Shown here one piece after another: positions 60,585 through 64,000 of a DNA stretch of 64,000 nt. A program made the position numbers and the translations under genes. This DNA is from Acutalibacter sp. 1XD8-36 (GTDB lineage: Bacteria; Bacillota; Clostridia; Oscillospirales; Acutalibacteraceae). The stretch covers positions 372,001-436,000 of the forward strand of contig NZ_QZDU01000001.1 of NCBI RefSeq assembly GCF_009917525.1. The letters are read 5' to 3'. The notes beneath the pieces were generated by a model. The model ran no database searches and was not told where the DNA came from. It was given only the letters and a program-made list of their open reading frames with translations. Every line of letters starts with the position of its first letter. The first letter of the stretch is position 1.

Positions 60585-61232
60585 ATGACTAAGGAAGAAG
60601 CCAGAATAAATGCGGGCGTCCTGTTTGCCCCCGGCGACCCGGAGCTTGTAGCCATCAAACTGCGCACCCATAATCTGAATGTGGACTATAATATGACCCA
60701 TGAGGATGAGTATGAAAAGCGCAGCGCCATACTCCACGAAATTATCGGTGAGTTTGGCGAGGGCGGGCGCATTCAGGGACCCATTGCCTTCCACTACGGA
60801 AAGCACACGAAGATAGGCAAGCGGTTCTTTGCCAACTTCAACCTCACTATACAGGATGACGGCGAAGTCACCATCGGCGACGACTGCAACTTCGGGCCCA
60901 ACGTCACAATTGTCACGCCGGTGCACCCCATGCTCCCCGGTGAGCGCAAGGAGCTCTACGACTCTGAAGGAAACCCCAAGCACCTTTGCTGGGCAAAGCC
61001 GGTACATATCGGCAGCGACTGCTGGTTTGGTGCAAACGTGGTTGTCTGCCCCGGAGTCACCATAGGTGACGGCTGCGTGATAGGCGCCGGAAGCGTCGTC
61101 ACCAGGGATATCCCTGCAAACTCCTTTGCTGCCGGAACGCCCTGCCGGGTTATCAGGGAGATAACCGAGGCGGACTCTGTGGAAAATCAGCCGGAAATCC
61201 TGGGCGGGTACACAGCCCATAAGCCGGAGTAA
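60585..61232 (+). CDS. Sugar O-acetyltransferase (maltose/galactoside type, hexapeptide repeat)
   Basis: 215 residues. Left-handed beta-helix of hexapeptide repeats (about 75-190) with 'GDDCNFGPNVTIVTPVHPM' and the His near 115 as catalytic base, 'IGSDCWFGANVVVCPGVTIGDGCVIGAGSVVTRDIP', as in LacA/Maa. N-terminal 'LRTHNLNVDYN'-like segment is typical. Acetylates a sugar at C6 with acetyl-CoA. AAAGGAG before ATG 60585. The stop touches the Nudix gene's stop on the other strand. Confidence 0.93.
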   Translation: MTKEEARINAGVLFAPGDPELVAIKLRTHNLNVDYNMTHEDEYEKRSAILHEIIGEFGEGGRIQGPIAFHYGKHTKIGKRFFANFNLTIQDDGEVTIGDDCNFGPNVTIVTPVHPMLPGERKELYDSEGNPKHLCWAKPVHIGSDCWFGANVVVCPGVTIGDGCVIGAGSVVTRDIPANSFAAGTPCRVIREITEADSVENQPEILGGYTAHKPE

Positions 61233-61655
61233 TCAGGGGAAGTCGTAGCCTGCGGCAAAGGAGCGCAGCACGGATTTGTCCGTCTCATATGTGATAAACT
61301 TCAGAGCCTCCCCCAGTGTCAGCCAGCGGATATCTATGACCTCTGCCTCCTGGCGCTTCAGCTTGCCACCTGTAGGCTTTGCGGCAAAGTATACCACATC
61401 CTTCATCACCCTGGGCTTCGGAGAGAAGGTCACCACCCTGCGGAAGCTTGAATCCAGCTTAACTTTCAAGCCGGTCTCCTCAAATATCTCCCGCACAGCA
61501 GTCTGCTCCTCAGTCTCATTATCCTCCACATGGCCCTTTGGGAAGGCCCAGTGCCCGCCGTTCTGATGCTGCAGCACCAGAACGTGTGGCCTGCCCTCCT
61601 TCTCCCGCCAGATTATGGCCCCGCAGGACTTCTCCAGCTTGATATCAAGTTCCAT
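61233..61655 (-). CDS. Nudix hydrolase
   Basis: 140 residues with the Nudix box 'GHVEDNETEEQTAVREIFEETGL' region (about 39-61, GX5EX7REXXEEXG). Acts on nucleoside diphosphate-linked compounds, possibly diadenosine polyphosphate or dNTP damage products given the short 'ALVLQHQNGGHWAFPKG'-type entry; not certain. ATG 61655 has GGAGG upstream; the longer frame upstream is within a hairpin region. Convergent with the acetyltransferase with no gap. Confidence 0.9.
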   Translation of the reverse strand: MELDIKLEKSCGAIIWREKEGRPHVLVLQHQNGGHWAFPKGHVEDNETEEQTAVREIFEETGLKVKLDSSFRRVVTFSPKPRVMKDVVYFAAKPTGGKLKRQEAEVIDIRWLTLGEALKFITYETDKSVLRSFAAGYDFP

Positions 61656-61674
61656 CAAATCGCCTCCACGTAAT

Positions 61675-61712
61675 GAGGGCCCGGGCAGACAAGCCCCGGC
61701 CCTCAAATTTTT
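61675..61712. terminator. Hairpin between Nudix and galM genes
   Basis: GAGGGCC (61675-61681) and GGCCCTC (61698-61704), with an inner GGGC/GCCC. The T-run (AAATTTTTAC) follows on the plus strand, while galM runs on the minus strand and has no T-run after it, so termination efficiency for galM is doubtful. Confidence 0.45.
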
Positions 61713-61716
61713 ACTT

Positions 61717-62763
61717 TTATTTTACCGAGAACTTATAGGAAGTCCTGCTTACAAACTCCTCCTCCGGGCGCAGATAGCCGCCGGGGAAGTCCTTATGGTG
61801 CACAGTGTCCGGGTAGAACTGGGTCTCCAGGCAGAAGGCCGTGTGGTGGCCCATCTGCTTACCGTTGCGCCCGATAAGCCCATCATCGGGCCTATTGAAG
61901 GTGTACAGCTGCACGCCGGGCATATCGGTGAAGACCTCCATAACCCTGCCGCTGTCCGGCTCATAGGCCTCGGCTATCTTGCGGTAGCCGGTCCCGTCCG
62001 GGCAGAAATTGTGGTCGAATCCGCCGCAGAGGTTTATGAGATGGTCCTGGCTGAACATATCGTCCCCCAGCTTTTTGGGGCTCCGGAAGTCCAGCGGCCC
62101 GCCGCTGACCGGCAGCAGCTCCCCGGTGGGTATCAGGTCGTCGCTCACGGCAGTATATCTGGTGGCGTTTATAGTGAGATATGTTCCGAGCACGTCCTTC
62201 TCCGGGTCGCCTGAAAGGTTGAAGAAGCTGTGGTTTGTGGGGTTAAAGAGGGTAAGCTTATCGGTCTGGGCTCTATAAGTGATGTGCAGGATATCCTCCG
62301 CGCTCAGCTGGTAGCTGACCTCCACCTTAATATTCCCAGGGAAACCCTCCTCTCCGTCTGGGCTCTCCAGGGTAAATACTATCTCCGGCTCGTCGCCGTC
62401 CTTTACCTCGGCCTGCCAGAGGGCTTGATGAAAGCCACCCGGGCCGCCGTGCAGGGAGTTCTCTCCGTCGTTCTTTGCTAGATGATATTCCTTACCCTCC
62501 AGGCTAAAGCCCGCGCCGCCAATGCGGTTGCCAACCCTGCCTATCATGGCACCCTGGAAATTCTTCCCAAGATACCCTTCCAGGGTGTTATGCCCCAGCA
62601 GCATATCTCCGGGCACACCGTCACGGCCTGGGGCCATCAGGTGTAGTATGCGGCAGCCGTAATCGCTGGCAGTCAGCTCCAATTTTCCCTTGCCCCTGAG
62701 GATATAGGCGTGGACCGCTCTGCCGTCAGGCAGGGTACCAAAGTCCTTAATCTCTACCGCCAT
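61717..62763 (-). CDS. galM: Aldose 1-epimerase (galactose mutarotase)
   Basis: 348 residues, beta-supersandwich of the GalM family: 'NRIGGAGFSLEGKEYHLAKNDGENSLHGGP' near 77-106, 'NPTNHSFFNLSG' near 180 (catalytic His region), 'GGFDHNFCPDG' near 244 and the Glu in 'CLETQFYPDTVHHKDFPGG' near 310. Interconverts alpha and beta aldoses for glucokinase and galactokinase. Four bases after glucokinase, one operon. Confidence 0.94.
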   Translation of the reverse strand: MAVEIKDFGTLPDGRAVHAYILRGKGKLELTASDYGCRILHLMAPGRDGVPGDMLLGHNTLEGYLGKNFQGAMIGRVGNRIGGAGFSLEGKEYHLAKNDGENSLHGGPGGFHQALWQAEVKDGDEPEIVFTLESPDGEEGFPGNIKVEVSYQLSAEDILHITYRAQTDKLTLFNPTNHSFFNLSGDPEKDVLGTYLTINATRYTAVSDDLIPTGELLPVSGGPLDFRSPKKLGDDMFSQDHLINLCGGFDHNFCPDGTGYRKIAEAYEPDSGRVMEVFTDMPGVQLYTFNRPDDGLIGRNGKQMGHHTAFCLETQFYPDTVHHKDFPGGYLRPEEEFVSRTSYKFSVK

Positions 62764-62767
62764 AGGC

Positions 62768-63724
62768 TCAGCCTTCCTTGCCCAGCATGGCTGCGCCGAT
62801 TATACCGGCGTCATTGCCCAGCTGTGCCTTGCAGATTTTGGTAGCTGCGTCAGGATTATTGCCGTACTGCTCCTTCTCAACTATAGCGCGCACGGGTACC
62901 AGCAGGTTCTCGCCCTCGTTGCCAACGCCGCCGCCAACACAGAGAATGCTGGGCTGGAAAATGTTTATCATATTGATAAGGCCTACACTCAGGTACTTTA
63001 CATACTCGTCCACTATCTTCTGACCGGTGGGGTCGCCCTGGCGCATGGCGTCAAAGGCTGTGCGTCCGTTGACCTTCTCGATATCGCCTTCGGCTATCTT
63101 CCACAGAGCAGAATCCTTGGGGGCCTCCTCCATGTGCATTTTTGTGCGCTTGATAAGGCCGGTCGCAGAGGCATAGGCCTCCCAGCAGCCCAGGCGCCCG
63201 CAGGTGCAGGGCCAGCCGTCCGCTACGATAACACAGTGGCCCAGTTCAGCCCCGGCGAAGTTGCTGCCGGAGAAGATTTTCCCGTCGATGATAACGCCGC
63301 CACCGACGCCTGTGCCCAGGGTTATAGCCATGGCGACCTTGGCGCCCTTAAGGGCACCCGCCATATACTCGCCAAAGGCCGCGGCGTTTGCGTCGTTCTC
63401 CATATACACCGGCTTACCGTCAAGGCGCTCGGAGAGCATCTTCTGCATGGGGGTGTTCCGGAAGGGCAGGTTATTTGCGTACTCAATAATGCCGGTTGCC
63501 TTGTTCACAGTGCCGGGTGAGCCAAGGCCAACCCAGGGCACATCGTTTAAAGTGATACCAGCCTTCTCAAGGGCCTGTCTTGCGGTAGCCGCCATAGCGT
63601 CGGCTATCTGCTCGGCGTTTTCAGTGGCGGTGGAGGAGTTGGCTTTCGCGACTATTTTGCAGTCCTCGTCCACAACTCCCACGGCGATATTTGTACCGCC
63701 CAGGTCAATTCCCAGATAATACAT
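62768..63724 (-). CDS. Glucokinase, ROK family
   Basis: 318 residues. 'GIDLGGTNIAVGVV' ATP/phosphate loop at the start, 'ENDANAAAFGEYM' near 110 (catalytic Asp), ROK zinc motif 'CTCGRLGCWEAY' near 171-182 with three Cys and preceding His, and 'GGVGNEG' near 275. Phosphorylates glucose with ATP. First of a glk-galM unit, with a promoter upstream. Confidence 0.93.
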   Translation of the reverse strand: MYYLGIDLGGTNIAVGVVDEDCKIVAKANSSTATENAEQIADAMAATARQALEKAGITLNDVPWVGLGSPGTVNKATGIIEYANNLPFRNTPMQKMLSERLDGKPVYMENDANAAAFGEYMAGALKGAKVAMAITLGTGVGGGVIIDGKIFSGSNFAGAELGHCVIVADGWPCTCGRLGCWEAYASATGLIKRTKMHMEEAPKDSALWKIAEGDIEKVNGRTAFDAMRQGDPTGQKIVDEYVKYLSVGLINMINIFQPSILCVGGGVGNEGENLLVPVRAIVEKEQYGNNPDAATKICKAQLGNDAGIIGAAMLGKEG

Positions 63725-63790
63725 AAGTAAATACTCCTTTACGATAATTGGGGCCGACCGACTTTCGGGGCAAGGCCCTCCTCTGTTAGT

Positions 63791-63819
63791 AGTATACTAT
63801 ATTTCCGGCGTGAAAGCAA
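63791..63819 (-). promoter_or_regulatory. Sigma-A promoter for glucokinase-galM
   Basis: Minus-strand TTGCTT (63814-63819), 17 bases, TATACT (63791-63796), about 70 bases before the gene. Confidence 0.7.
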
Positions 63820-63872
63820 ATATTTTCAAGAAGTTTTTCAAAAATTTTTTTAGCAAAAATCTCACACCGCTC

Positions 63873-63901
63873 TTGATTTTTCCATCCAGGCATGTTAAAA
63901 T
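63873..63901 (+). promoter_or_regulatory. Sigma-A promoter for tRNA-Leu
   Basis: TTGATT (63873-63878), 17 bases, TAAAAT (63896-63901), 12 bases before the tRNA. Confidence 0.65.
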
Positions 63902-63912
63902 ACCATAGATAA

Positions 63913-63998
63913 GCCGCTGTGGTGGAATGGCAGACACAAGGGACTTAAAATCCCTCGGTAGCGATACCGTACCGGTTCAAGTCCGGTCAGCGGCACCA
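63913..63998 (+). tRNA. tRNA-Leu (anticodon TAA)
   Basis: GCCGCTG acceptor arm pairs with CAGCGGC and the gene encodes its own CCA. Anticodon stem AGGGA/TCCCT with loop CTTAAAA gives anticodon TAA, reading UUA. The long class II variable arm (CGGTAGCGATACCG) and GGTTCAAGTCC T-arm are as expected for tRNA-Leu. Confidence 0.97.
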
Positions 63999-64000
63999 AA

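Noticed and set aside
1-64000. CRISPR arrays, insertion sequences, prophage
   Set aside because: No regularly spaced repeats, transposase, integrase or phage structural genes were found on either strand.

Overview
The window looks like chromosomal DNA from an endospore-forming clostridial Firmicute, most plausibly a gut Oscillospiraceae/Ruminococcaceae-type anaerobe. The signs are a spoVB-rqcP-yabP-yabQ-divIC-yabR cluster, a SleB-like cortex hydrolase, Gram-positive type start sites (AGGAGG ribosome sites, some GTG/TTG starts), many clean sigma-A promoters with 17-base spacers, S-layer-homology repeats, and amino-acid sequences typical of that group. Codon third positions favour G/C, which produces long antisense open frames that are not genes. 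The genus is inference only. I saw no phage, insertion sequence, CRISPR array or integrase; the window reads as ordinary core plus accessory chromosome.

Layout. 1-8 kb (mostly minus strand): the end of a cation:proton antiporter, then a minus-strand block of GNAT, 23S rRNA methyltransferase-like, hpf, a lone fumarase alpha subunit, and the sporulation/division cluster with HU. 8-11 kb: split transketolase with a VOC protein between its halves, then a GNAT enzyme. 11-16.5 kb (minus): a MATE exporter and a carbohydrate ABC importer (binding protein plus two permeases, no ATPase) with a structured leader. 17-28 kb (plus): a long purine operon (purE, M29 aminopeptidase, purM, purN, a GyrI-like protein, purO-type IMP cyclohydrolase, stand-alone AICAR transformylase, HAD phosphatase, purD) running on into TraX-like, S51 peptidase and Gfo/Idh genes. 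28-36.8 kb (mostly minus): lysS-greA, sleB-like, luxS, a plus-strand membrane protein, and aroA-aroC-pheA-GNAT.

37-47 kb (plus): a PD40 propeller protein, a GH2 glycosidase, an AgrA/AgrC-like two-component pair, then a double glycosyltransferase and a heterodimeric ABC exporter. 47-52 kb (minus): a sugar-acid dehydratase (IlvD/Edd), KDPG-type aldolase and GH35 beta-galactosidase operon. 52-57 kb (plus): a secreted C39-like/S-layer protein, free methionine sulfoxide reductase, a second LytTR/GHKL pair and two uncharacterised small proteins. 57-60.5 kb: a cobalt/nickel ECF transporter (cbiM-cbiQ-cbiO) behind a promoter and a leader RNA that looks like a metal- or cofactor-sensing attenuator; then an S51 peptidase, a sugar acetyltransferase, Nudix, aldose epimerase, glucokinase and tRNA-Leu(TAA).

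Working together: GalM, glucokinase, GH2, GH35, KDPG aldolase and the ABC importer suggest life on plant or host glycans; purine and aromatic amino acid synthesis are made in-house. The most unusual items are the cbiM leader RNA, the in-frame fusion of two glycosyltransferases with a strong internal start, an inverted repeat built into the promoter of the acetyltransferase, and the archaeal-style split of PurH.
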